Assembly: GCF_008710035.1 (NCBI RefSeq)
Contig: NZ_VYKI01000014.1
Coordinates: forward strand, 59,742-104,937
Length of the DNA stretch: 45,196 nucleotides
DNA from: Stenotrophomonas cyclobalanopsidis
GTDB taxonomy: Bacteria; Pseudomonadota; Gammaproteobacteria; Xanthomonadales; Xanthomonadaceae
Reading direction: 5' to 3'
The notes beneath the pieces are model-generated. The model ran no database searches and was not told the DNA's origin. It was given only the letters and a program-made list of their open reading frames with translations. The translations under genes and the position numbers were made by a program. Below, one piece after another: positions 7,896 through 14,932 of the stretch; the first letter of the stretch is position 1; every line of letters begins with the position of its first letter.

Positions 7896-9446
7896 ATGCA
7901 AACCGAATTCCTGCTCCTCGGCGCCCTCCTCCTGGCCGTCCTCGTCCTGCAGCTGGTCGCCCTGTTGCGCCGCCCGCCCCATGACCGCCTGGAACAGGCC
8001 ATGCGCGAGGAGGCGCGGGCCGGCCGCAGCGAACTGCGCGAACAGCTCGATGGCTTCGCCCGTGCGCTGACCGATCTGTCCACCCGCACCGACCAGCGCC
8101 TGGACCTGCTGCGCGAAGCCCTCGGCGAAGATGCGCGCAAGGCCCGCGCCGAAGCGGCCGAAAGCCAGCAGCGCAGCGGTGCGTTGATGGGCCAGCGCCT
8201 GCAGGAACTGCGCGCGCAGCTGGAAGTGTTCGGCCAGCAGCAGGAAGCACGCATCCACGCCTTCGGCCAGCAGCTGCAGGAACTGACCACCCGCACCGAC
8301 AGCCAGCTGGGCGCGCTGCGCCAGACCCTGGTGGACGATGCGCGCAAGGGCCGCGAAGAGGGCGCGCAGTCGCAGCAGCGCCTGACCGAAAGCCTGGGCC
8401 TGCGCCTGCAGGAACTGACCCAGCGCAACGAACAACGCATCGCCGAGATGCGCACGACCCTGGAAGAACAGCTGCGCGCGCTGCAGAGCGACAACGCGCA
8501 GAAGCTGGAACAGATGCGCGTGACCGTGGACGAGAAGCTGCAGACCACCCTGGAAACCCGCCTGGGCCAGTCGTTCAAGCTGGTCTCCGAGCGCCTGGAA
8601 CAGGTGCAGCGCGGCCTGGGCGAAATGCAGCAGCTGGCCACCGGCGTGGGCGACCTCAAGCGCGTGCTGACCAACGTCAAGACGCGCGGCAGCTGGGGTG
8701 AAGTGCAGCTGGAGAACATCCTCGAACAGACGCTCATCCAGGAGCAGTACGCGCGTGCGGTGAAGGTGCGCCCGGACAGCAACGAGATGGTCGACATCGC
8801 GGTGCGCCTGCCCGGCCGTGGCGACGACGCGCCGGTGTGGCTGCCGATCGATTCCAAGTTCCCGCGCGAGGACTACGAGCGCCTGCTGGACGCGCAGGAC
8901 CAGGGCGACGCCGAGCTGGTGCGCATCCAGGGCGTGCAGCTGGAGCGTGCGGTGAAGGTGCAGGCCAAGTCGATCAGCGAGAAGTACATCGTGCCGCCGC
9001 ACACCACCGATTTCGCGGTGATGTTCCTGCCCACCGAAGGCCTGTACGCCGAGATCATCCGCCGGCCCGGCCTGGTCGACCTGCTGCAGCGCGACCACCG
9101 CGTGGTGGTGGCCGGCCCGACCACCGTCACCGCGCTGCTCAACAGCCTGCAGATGGGCTTCCGCACGCTGGCCATCGAGAAGCGTTCCAGCGAAGTGTGG
9201 AGCCTGCTGGGTGCGGTGAAGAGCGAGTTCGGCAAGTTCGCCGGCATCCTCGAGAAGGCCGAGAAGCAGATCACCACCGTCGGTCGCAGCATCGGCGCGG
9301 CCAGCCGCAAGACGCGCACCATCGAACGTCGTCTGCGTGGCGTGGAGACGCTGGCCAACGAGCAGGTGCAGCAGCTGCTGGGCGACCTGGGCGAGGCCGA
9401 GGAAGAAGGCGGCGAGGACGAGGCCAGCGAGGGCGAAGAGACCTGA
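7896..9446 (+). CDS. rmuC: DNA recombination protein RmuC
   Basis: This encodes a 516-residue RmuC homologue. It has an N-terminal membrane anchor (about residues 5-24, LLLGALLLAVLVLQLVALL), a long coiled coil of repeated Glu/Arg/Gln-rich heptads (about 30-260), and the conserved RmuC nuclease-like domain (about 265-470) with LTNVKTRGSWGEVQLENIL, LPIDSKFPREDYERLL, and AVMFLPTEGLYAEI. RmuC limits inversions at short inverted repeats and has also been linked to defence against foreign DNA; both roles come from the family. The tail is acidic (EEEGGEDEASEGEE). The ATG at 7896 places the anchor directly at the N terminus; an upstream in-frame start at 7824 would overlap the GST gene. Confidence 0.95.
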   Translation: MQTEFLLLGALLLAVLVLQLVALLRRPPHDRLEQAMREEARAGRSELREQLDGFARALTDLSTRTDQRLDLLREALGEDARKARAEAAESQQRSGALMGQRLQELRAQLEVFGQQQEARIHAFGQQLQELTTRTDSQLGALRQTLVDDARKGREEGAQSQQRLTESLGLRLQELTQRNEQRIAEMRTTLEEQLRALQSDNAQKLEQMRVTVDEKLQTTLETRLGQSFKLVSERLEQVQRGLGEMQQLATGVGDLKRVLTNVKTRGSWGEVQLENILEQTLIQEQYARAVKVRPDSNEMVDIAVRLPGRGDDAPVWLPIDSKFPREDYERLLDAQDQGDAELVRIQGVQLERAVKVQAKSISEKYIVPPHTTDFAVMFLPTEGLYAEIIRRPGLVDLLQRDHRVVVAGPTTVTALLNSLQMGFRTLAIEKRSSEVWSLLGAVKSEFGKFAGILEKAEKQITTVGRSIGAASRKTRTIERRLRGVETLANEQVQQLLGDLGEAEEEGGEDEASEGEET

Positions 9447-9518
9447 GTGCGCTGACACACTACCTGCACCAGGCAATGCGTATGCTGGCGGCCTCGATTA
9501 CCGCCTGCAGGTCCGACC

Positions 9519-9917
9519 ATGCGTCAACGCTTCCTTGCCAGCCTGGCCCTGGCCGCCCTGTTGTCGGCCTGCAGCAGCACGCCGCCCGCCGCTGATGCGG
9601 CGGCACAGCCGGCGGCGGCAGACTCGCCGGAAGCCACCGAGGCCTACCAGGAAGCGCGCGATGTGGATTGCCGCGCCGCCGGTGGCACCCTGCAACCGCT
9701 GGGCCGCCTGCAACGCGTGCAGTGCGTGATTCCCTATGCCGATGCCGGCAAGGCCTGCAGCAGCAAGCGCGACTGCAGCGGCCAGTGCCTGGCCACGGGC
9801 GAAGCCGAGGCGGGCGTGGTGGCAACCGGCACCTGCCAGCGTGATGTCAGCCAGAACTTCGGCTGCCGCCAGCGCATCGAGGACGGCAAGGCGCAGGGCA
9901 CGATCTGCGTGGATTGA
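9519..9917 (+). CDS. Cys-rich lipoprotein of unknown function
   Basis: This encodes 132 residues with a lipoprotein signal: a hydrophobic stretch ending LLSAC, lipidated Cys at residue 18, and Ser after it, which favours the outer membrane. An Ala/Pro-rich linker (about 20-45) leads to a compact domain with eight Cys (for example CSSKRDCSGQC), enough for four disulphides in the periplasm. I do not recognise the domain; a metal-binding or inhibitor-like fold is possible but unproven. It lies 72 bp after rmuC and 67 bp before the glutathione peroxidase gene on the same strand. Confidence 0.82.
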   Translation: MRQRFLASLALAALLSACSSTPPAADAAAQPAAADSPEATEAYQEARDVDCRAAGGTLQPLGRLQRVQCVIPYADAGKACSSKRDCSGQCLATGEAEAGVVATGTCQRDVSQNFGCRQRIEDGKAQGTICVD

Positions 9918-9984
9918 TCGCACGCGGCGCATCCGCGCAGCGCTATGCTGGTGGACCTTTCCCCGCCATAGCCGGAGCCCCCGC

Positions 9985-10530
9985 GTGAGCCCCCCGATCC
10001 AGGATATTTCCCTCACCACCATCGACGGCCAGCCCTCCACCCTGGGCGATTACCAGGGCAAGGTCCTGCTGGTGGTCAACGTCGCCTCCAAGTGCGGCCT
10101 GACCCCGCAGTACGAAGGCCTGCAGGCGCTGTACGCGGAAAAGCAGGCCCAGGGCCTGGAAGTGCTGGGTTTCCCGGCCAACAACTTCCTCGGCCAGGAG
10201 CCGGGCAGCGAAGCGGAGATCCAGCAGTTCTGCCAGCTGACCTACGACGTGACCTTCCCGATGTTCGCCAAGATCAGCGTGGCCGGTGAAGACACCCACC
10301 CGCTGTACCAGCAGCTGACCGCGGCGCAGCCGCAGGCCATCGGTGAAGGCCCGCTGCGCGAGCGCCTGGCCAGCAAGGAGATCCCGATCCATGCCGCGCC
10401 GGCGGTGCTGTGGAACTTCGAGAAGTTCCTGGTCGGCCGCGATGGCAAGGTCGTTGCACGTTTCGCCCCGGACGTGGCCGCCGATGACGCGCGCCTGCGC
10501 GAGGCGATCGAGGCCGCGCTGGCCGCCTGA
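9985..10530 (+). CDS. Glutathione peroxidase family protein
   Basis: This 181-residue protein belongs to the glutathione peroxidase family and reduces hydroperoxides; bacterial members often draw electrons from thioredoxin rather than glutathione. The catalytic tetrad is visible: Cys37 in NVASKCGLTPQY (Cys, not selenocysteine), Gln71 in FPANNFLGQEPG, and Trp143 and Asn144 in VLWNFEKFLV. A further Cys83 in QQFCQLTY is at the position used as resolving Cys in thioredoxin-dependent members. The start is GTG at 9985, supported by a GGAG ribosome site 9-10 nt upstream. The gene is followed by two stem-loops. Confidence 0.93.
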   Translation: MSPPIQDISLTTIDGQPSTLGDYQGKVLLVVNVASKCGLTPQYEGLQALYAEKQAQGLEVLGFPANNFLGQEPGSEAEIQQFCQLTYDVTFPMFAKISVAGEDTHPLYQQLTAAQPQAIGEGPLRERLASKEIPIHAAPAVLWNFEKFLVGRDGKVVARFAPDVAADDARLREAIEAALAA

Positions 10531-10536
10531 TCGCAC

Positions 10537-10575
10537 GGGGTCGGATCCCTTTCCCGAGGAAAAGGCTCCGACCCC
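10537..10575. repeat. GGGGTCGGA stem-loop (dispersed element)
   Basis: GGGGTCGGA at the left pairs with TCCGACCCC at the right, with an inner TTTCC/GGAAA stem. A related sequence with the same GGGGTC-A/G-GAT start and internal GTTCCCG stem forms the end of recD at 23735-23776. It lies directly after the glutathione peroxidase stop and before a strong terminator. Confidence 0.7.
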
Positions 10576-10586
10576 AGGCCACGCAC

Positions 10587-10614
10587 AAAAAAACCCCGCC
10601 AAGGCGGGGTTTTT
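10587..10614. terminator. Bidirectional rho-independent terminator
   Basis: AAAAAAACCCCGCC is followed by AA and then GGCGGGGTTTTT. The GC-rich stem is flanked by A runs on one side and T runs on the other, so it can terminate both the peroxidase transcript from the left and the mla operon, ending at mlaA, from the right. Confidence 0.93.
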
Positions 10615-10633
10615 CATGCGCGGGCCAACGCGA

Positions 10634-11641
10634 TCAGTTGGTCCAGTTCGGCATCGGCATGGCATCCACCGGAATCGGCGAATTCTCATCGTCGCTGCCG
10701 CGCTCGCGCTTGCCGCGCAGGTCGTTCTCGATCTGGTAGTTGCGGCGCTGCAGCCAGGCATCGCGCACCAGCGCGTACTCATCCACCGCCGAACTGCGCA
10801 GGTCGTCCACCGCCATCAGCTGCGCGCGGGTGTCGACCAGCTGCAGGCCCTGCAGGCCGATGCGGATCTTGTCTTCCTCGATCGTGCGGATCGGCGACAG
10901 CGGCATGTCACCGGCCAGGCCGAACACATCACGCACGGTACGCGGGCCGAAGAACGGCAGTTCCACGTAGCGCGAACGGCGCCAGCCCCAGGCACCCAGG
11001 GTCTGCCCGAAGTCCTCGCGGCGGTTGGGTACCATCGCCTTGCTGGCCGGGTCGAACAGGCCACCGATGCCCACCGTGGAGTTCATCAGGAAGCGGCCGA
11101 GGGTATCCCACGCATCATCCGGGCGGCCCTGCAGCAGCTGGTTGACGATGGTGACCGGCGAACGGATGTTGCTGAAGAAGTTGCTGACCCCGGTACGCGC
11201 GAAGCGTGGCACCACGTGGGTATAGGCGGTGGCCAGCGGACGCGCGATCACGTTGTCTACGCCCACGTTGAAGCGGTGCACGCGACGGTTCAGCGGCTCC
11301 CACGGGTCGTAGGCGGCGGTGGTGGCAGTGGTGCCGGCGTTGCCGTACAGCGCGTCGAAATCGTCGTCGCCACCGGGCGCAGCGGCGGCCGCGGCCGTGG
11401 CGGCATCGGTTTCGGCATCGGCTCCAGCATTCGTGGCAGGCGGCGGCGTGGCCGTCGCGTCGTCCATGGCGGCCGCAGGTGCCGCGTCAACCGTACCGGC
11501 ATCGGCAGCAGGTGCGGCGGCCGGTGCGCTGGCCGGAACCACGGTGTCGGCCACCGGCGCATCGCTGCGCGCGGGCTTGCCGGCACAGGCGGTGAGCGCC
11601 AGGGCCAGGATCATCAAGGGAAACGCGCGTACGACGTTCAT
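10634..11641 (-). CDS. mlaA: MlaA, outer-membrane lipoprotein of the phospholipid-transport system
   Basis: This encodes a 335-residue lipoprotein. The signal peptide ends in LALTAC with lipidated Cys19. It is followed by an unusually long Ala/Pro/Asp-rich linker (about 22-105), and then the MlaA domain starting YDPWEPLNRRVHRFNVGVD, with SNFFSNIRSPVTIVNQLLQG and SRYVELPFFGPRTVRD. MlaA forms a ring in the outer membrane that removes misplaced phospholipid from the outer leaflet and passes it to MlaC. The start ATG at 11641 is 1 nt after the stop of mlaB, so it is part of the operon; in E. coli mlaA is encoded elsewhere. The C terminus is hydrophilic and charged. It ends at the bidirectional terminator. 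Confidence 0.95.
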   Translation of the reverse strand: MNVVRAFPLMILALALTACAGKPARSDAPVADTVVPASAPAAAPAADAGTVDAAPAAAMDDATATPPPATNAGADAETDAATAAAAAAPGGDDDFDALYGNAGTTATTAAYDPWEPLNRRVHRFNVGVDNVIARPLATAYTHVVPRFARTGVSNFFSNIRSPVTIVNQLLQGRPDDAWDTLGRFLMNSTVGIGGLFDPASKAMVPNRREDFGQTLGAWGWRRSRYVELPFFGPRTVRDVFGLAGDMPLSPIRTIEEDKIRIGLQGLQLVDTRAQLMAVDDLRSSAVDEYALVRDAWLQRRNYQIENDLRGKRERGSDDENSPIPVDAMPMPNWTN

Positions 11642-11642
11642 G

Positions 11643-11954
11643 TCAGCTCGCAGCAGAAGGTGCATTGAAATCCAGATCGGGCGACAGCCGGTAGGCTGCG
11701 CTCAGTTCGTTGAAACCGGCCGGAGTGCCGGAAATCGACAGTGGATGGCCCTGGGTGCGGGCACGCGCGGCCAGTTCGGCCAGCAGCGCCAGGCCGGCGC
11801 TGTCCACGCGCTCGACCTCGCCCAGTTCCAGCCGTGCCAGCTTCGCCGGCAACGCCTGCAGCTGCGGCCACAGGGCAATCACGGCGGCACGGTCGAGCAT
11901 CCCGCGCAGGCGCAGGGTGTCGCCTTCCAGCAGCGCCAGCGGCTTACTTGCCAT
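11643..11954 (-). CDS. mlaB: MlaB, STAS-domain subunit of the Mla ABC transporter
   Basis: This encodes a 103-residue cytoplasmic STAS-domain protein. The core RLELGEVERVDSAGLALLAELAARA has the conserved D-S-A-G-L loop where family members hold the switch serine or threonine. MlaB binds and stabilises the ATPase MlaF in the MlaFEDB complex. Its start overlaps the end of mlaC by 11 nt, and its stop is 1 nt before mlaA. Confidence 0.92.
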   Translation of the reverse strand: MASKPLALLEGDTLRLRGMLDRAAVIALWPQLQALPAKLARLELGEVERVDSAGLALLAELAARARTQGHPLSISGTPAGFNELSAAYRLSPDLDFNAPSAAS

Positions 11955-12606
11955 TGCCGGCCGGTCCGGCCTGCATGCTGCCGCTGCGCAGCTCGTTGGC
12001 TACCTGCTTGATGCCCTTCTGGCGCAGCGGCGCATCGAACTGGTTGCGGAAGGTCTGCACGTAGGAGATGCCTTCGATGTTGACGTCGAAGATCTTCCAC
12101 TGGCCGTTGACGTTGCGCATCCAGTACTCGACCGGGGTCGGCTCGTTGCCGGCACGTACCAGTTCGGTGGCCACGCGCACGCCGCGGTTGCCCGGCAGCG
12201 GGCTCTCGCCCTTCAGGCGGAAGCTCGGCTTGCCCTGGATGTTCAGCAGGGTCGAGCCGTAGCGCTGCATCAGGCTGTCGGCCATCGCATCGGCAAACAG
12301 CTTGATGTCGGCGTCGGAGGCGCCACGGGCGTGCGTGCCCAGCACCAGGCGCGCGGCATAGTCGCGGTCGAAGGTGCGGGTCAGTTCGCTGTCGATGTAG
12401 CTGCGCAGGCTGGCCGGGTTGCTGGTGAACTCAGCGCGGCGCTGCTGCAGGGTCGACATGATGCGGCTGCTGGCGTCGATCACCACCTTGCCGGCCTGGC
12501 CCTGCGGGGCGGTCACGGCGGGGGCGGTGGACTGCGCCTGGGCCAGGAACGGGGAAGCCAGCAGCAGCGACGAGGCCAGCAGGGTCGGGATCAGTTTCAT
12601 CTTCAT
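11944..12606 (-). CDS. mlaC: MlaC, periplasmic phospholipid-binding protein
   Basis: This encodes 220 residues with a clear Sec signal peptide (residues 1-24, ending FLAQAQ). The mature part matches the MlaC/Ttg2D family: helices with SELTRTFDRDYAARLVLG and a sheet region with YWMRNVNGQWKIFDVNIEGISYV. MlaC shuttles phospholipid between MlaA in the outer membrane and MlaFEDB in the inner membrane. The start overlaps the mlaD stop in ATGA, which indicates coupled translation. Confidence 0.95.
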   Translation of the reverse strand: MKMKLIPTLLASSLLLASPFLAQAQSTAPAVTAPQGQAGKVVIDASSRIMSTLQQRRAEFTSNPASLRSYIDSELTRTFDRDYAARLVLGTHARGASDADIKLFADAMADSLMQRYGSTLLNIQGKPSFRLKGESPLPGNRGVRVATELVRAGNEPTPVEYWMRNVNGQWKIFDVNIEGISYVQTFRNQFDAPLRQKGIKQVANELRSGSMQAGPAGNGK

Positions 12607-13124
12607 GGTTGCGGTTCCGTTGCAGGCGACTGCTCGCCATCGTTGGGTTTCTGGCCAGCGCCACCGGCGCTGCCACTGAACATGTACTTGCCGACCAGCT
12701 GCAGCAGGTCCACCGCCGGCTGGGTGAAGACGATCTCCTCACCGGGCTTCAGTACCTCCGGATCACCACCGGGCTGCAGACCGATATAGCTCTCGCCGAG
12801 CAAACCGCTGGTGAAGATGCCGGCGGAGGTGTCGGCCGGCAGGTCCTTGACCTTGCTGTCCATGCGCAGGGTCACGATCGATTCGAACTTCACCGGGTCC
12901 AGTTCGATCGAGGCGACCTGGCCGACGGTGACGCCGCCGATCTTCACCGGCGCCTGCTTGCGCAGCTGGCCGACCTGGGAAAAGCGCGCCTTCAGCTCAT
13001 AGCCCTGGCCGCCCCAGCTCCAGCGCTGGTTGGTCGAGGCCACGGCCAGCACCATCAGCGATGCCAGGGCCAGCAGCAGGAATGCGCCGACGGAGAATTC
13101 GAGTCTGGGACCGCGTATGGCCAT
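12603..13124 (-). CDS. mlaD: MlaD, MCE-domain subunit
   Basis: This encodes 173 residues: one N-terminal membrane helix (about 9-30, FSVGAFLLLALASLMVLAVA) and a periplasmic MCE domain (about 40-120) with APVKIGGVTVGQVASIELD and GLLGESYIGLQPGG. The C-terminal helix DLLQLVGKYMFS lines the hexamer pore in known structures, and a short Gly/Pro/Glu tail follows. The hexameric ring conducts lipid between MlaC and MlaE. It lies 58 nt after mlaE. Confidence 0.95.
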   Translation of the reverse strand: MAIRGPRLEFSVGAFLLLALASLMVLAVASTNQRWSWGGQGYELKARFSQVGQLRKQAPVKIGGVTVGQVASIELDPVKFESIVTLRMDSKVKDLPADTSAGIFTSGLLGESYIGLQPGGDPEVLKPGEEIVFTQPAVDLLQLVGKYMFSGSAGGAGQKPNDGEQSPATEPQP

Positions 13125-13182
13125 GTGGATTACCTGATCGAGTCGTGGTGGCCGCGCGCCCTGCGCACCGCCGGAGGAGGGG

Positions 13183-13932
13183 TTAGGTGAACAACATTGC
13201 CGACAGCACGAAGTTGAACATCAGCACCAGCAGCGAGGCGTTGACCACCGCACGGGTGGTGGCCACCGAAGTACCTTCGATGGTCGGCTCGGCGTGGAAA
13301 CCGACGTAGGACGCGACCAGCGCGGCGGTGCCGCCGAAGATCGCCGACTTCAGCATCGCCACGCCGAAGTCATCCCAGAAGTCGACGCTGTTGCGCAGCG
13401 CCGACCAGAACACGCCATTGTCCAGGCCCAGCACGTGCACCGCTTCGAAGTAGCTGGCACTGATGGCCAGCGAACAGAAGATGCCGGTCAGCAGCGGCAC
13501 GGTCAGCACCGCCGCCCAGAAGCGCGGGGCCACGGCCTTGGCCACCGGGTCGATGGCCATCAGCTCCAGCGCCTTGATCTGGTCGGTGGCACGCATCAGG
13601 CCCAGTTCGGCGGCGATCGAGCTGCCGGCGCGGCCGATGAACAGCAGCGCGGTCAGCACCGGCGCCAGTTCGCGGTACAGCGACAGGCCGAGCAGGGTCG
13701 ACAGTGCGTCGGCCGCACCGAAGGTGGTCAGCGTGCGATACCCCTGCAGGGTCAGCACCAGGCCGACGAAGGCACCGCCGACGGCGATGATGGGCAGCGA
13801 GCGCGCGCCGATCTTGTAGATCTCGCGGGTCAGCTCGGCGAGGAAATCACGCGTGGGCAGCGAACCGCGCAGCACGGTCAGCGAGAACAGGCCGGCGCGG
13901 CCCAGCGAACGGGTGGCTTGCACGAACGGCAT
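13183..13932 (-). CDS. mlaE: MlaE, permease subunit of the Mla ABC transporter
   Basis: This encodes a 249-residue integral membrane protein with about five to six hydrophobic segments. Family hallmarks include IGARSLPIIAVGGAFVGLVLTLQGY, LYRELAPVLTALLFIGRAGSSIAAELG and the coupling-helix sequence MRATDQIKALELMAIDPV. It binds phospholipid in the inner membrane and works with MlaF. Its start and the mlaF stop share one base (TGATG), so translation is coupled. Confidence 0.95.
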   Translation of the reverse strand: MPFVQATRSLGRAGLFSLTVLRGSLPTRDFLAELTREIYKIGARSLPIIAVGGAFVGLVLTLQGYRTLTTFGAADALSTLLGLSLYRELAPVLTALLFIGRAGSSIAAELGLMRATDQIKALELMAIDPVAKAVAPRFWAAVLTVPLLTGIFCSLAISASYFEAVHVLGLDNGVFWSALRNSVDFWDDFGVAMLKSAIFGGTAALVASYVGFHAEPTIEGTSVATTRAVVNASLLVLMFNFVLSAMLFT

Positions 13933-14720
13933 CAGGCAACCCTCGCGCGCGGCGCAGCATCGAACGGAATGGGGCCATCGGGCTGGCCGTGCAGGAACTG
14001 CCGCAGCAGCGGGTCCTGGCTGGACTGCAGCGCTTCGGGCGTGCCCTGGAACACGATGCCGCCATTGGCGATGGCGATCACCTGGTCGCAGATCGGCAGG
14101 GTCTCGTGCACGTGGTGGCTGACGATGATGCTGGTCAGGCCCAGGCTGTGGTTGAGGCGCTGGATCAGGCTCATGATGACCCCCGAGGCGATCGGGTCCA
14201 GCCCGGTCAGCGGCTCGTCGTAGATCATCAGCGGCGGGTCCAGGGCCAGCGCGCGGGCCAGTGCCACGCGGCGCGCCATGCCGCCGGACAGCTCGCGCGG
14301 CCAGGCATCGGCGGCGGCCAGCAGGCCCACCGCGTGCAGCTTCATCTGCACCAGCCGGCGCAGCACCGCCGCCGGCAGGCGGGTATGGGTGCGCAGGGGC
14401 AAGGCGACGTTCTCGGCCACGGTCAGGTCGGTCAGCAGGCCATTGCCCTGCAGCAGCACGCCCACGCTCTTGCGCATCTCCAGCAGCGCGCCGCTGTCAT
14501 GCGGGATGGGCTTGCCGAACAGGGTGACCTCGCCGGCGACCGGACGCAGTTCGCCGGTCAGCGCGGCCAGCAGGGTCGACTTGCCGCTGCCGGACGGGCC
14601 CAGCACGGCGGTGATGCTGCCCTGCGGAACCTGCAGGGAAACGTCACGCAGGATGGTGCGTCCGCTCCGGTCGATGCGGACGTTGGACAACTGCACCAGA
14701 CTGGAGGCGGAAGCCGACAT
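13932..14720 (-). CDS. mlaF: MlaF, ATPase subunit of the Mla ABC transporter
   Basis: This encodes a 262-residue ABC ATPase. Walker A is GPSGSGKST at about residues 41-49, the signature is LSGGMARRVALARALALDP, and Walker B is LMIYDEPLTGLD, followed by the H-loop SHHVHE. It powers phospholipid movement by MlaE. This is the first gene of the mlaFEDCBA operon, so the promoter should lie between 14721 and the recC region. I chose the ATG at 14720; an in-frame ATG at 14729 is equally possible, since neither has a strong ribosome site. Confidence 0.94.
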   Translation of the reverse strand: MSASASSLVQLSNVRIDRSGRTILRDVSLQVPQGSITAVLGPSGSGKSTLLAALTGELRPVAGEVTLFGKPIPHDSGALLEMRKSVGVLLQGNGLLTDLTVAENVALPLRTHTRLPAAVLRRLVQMKLHAVGLLAAADAWPRELSGGMARRVALARALALDPPLMIYDEPLTGLDPIASGVIMSLIQRLNHSLGLTSIIVSHHVHETLPICDQVIAIANGGIVFQGTPEALQSSQDPLLRQFLHGQPDGPIPFDAAPRARVA

Positions 14721-14780
14721 GGGCACCATTAACGTTTTTTAGACATCGAAGGGTGGGGTCAGCCGGCTGAACATAAGCAG

Positions 14781-14795
14781 ACTGGACGGTCCAGT
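14781..14795. promoter_or_regulatory. Near-perfect palindrome ACTGGAC-G-GTCCAGT between mlaF and recC
   Basis: Seven-base arms surround one centre base in the 212-bp divergent intergenic region. The form resembles operators of TetR-type repressors, but no such gene is nearby. It lies about 60 bp from the mlaF start and about 140 bp from recC. A second hairpin, TTCCGGC with its complement, is at 14834-14850. Function is inferred from shape and place only. Confidence 0.4.
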
Positions 14796-14881
14796 ATTGT
14801 GGCACGTCGCGGCCACCGGCAGGCCGGGACAATTTCCGGCGGCGCCGGAACAATCCATCGCAACGCTCGCTGCGCGTCCCA

Positions 14882-14895
14882 GTGACGTGCGTCAC
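14882..14895. promoter_or_regulatory. Candidate CRP/Clp-type site upstream of recC
   Basis: GTGA-N6-TCAC with a palindromic centre (GTGACG/CGTCAC) matches the core of the CRP-family consensus TGTGA-N6-TCACA, although the outermost T and A are not matched. Xanthomonads use the CRP relative Clp. The site ends about 37 nt before the recC ATG, where it could affect transcription or the leader. Confidence 0.4.
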
Positions 14896-14932
14896 CATTG
14901 AATACTGCCGGCCGTCCTGCACACTGTGCACG

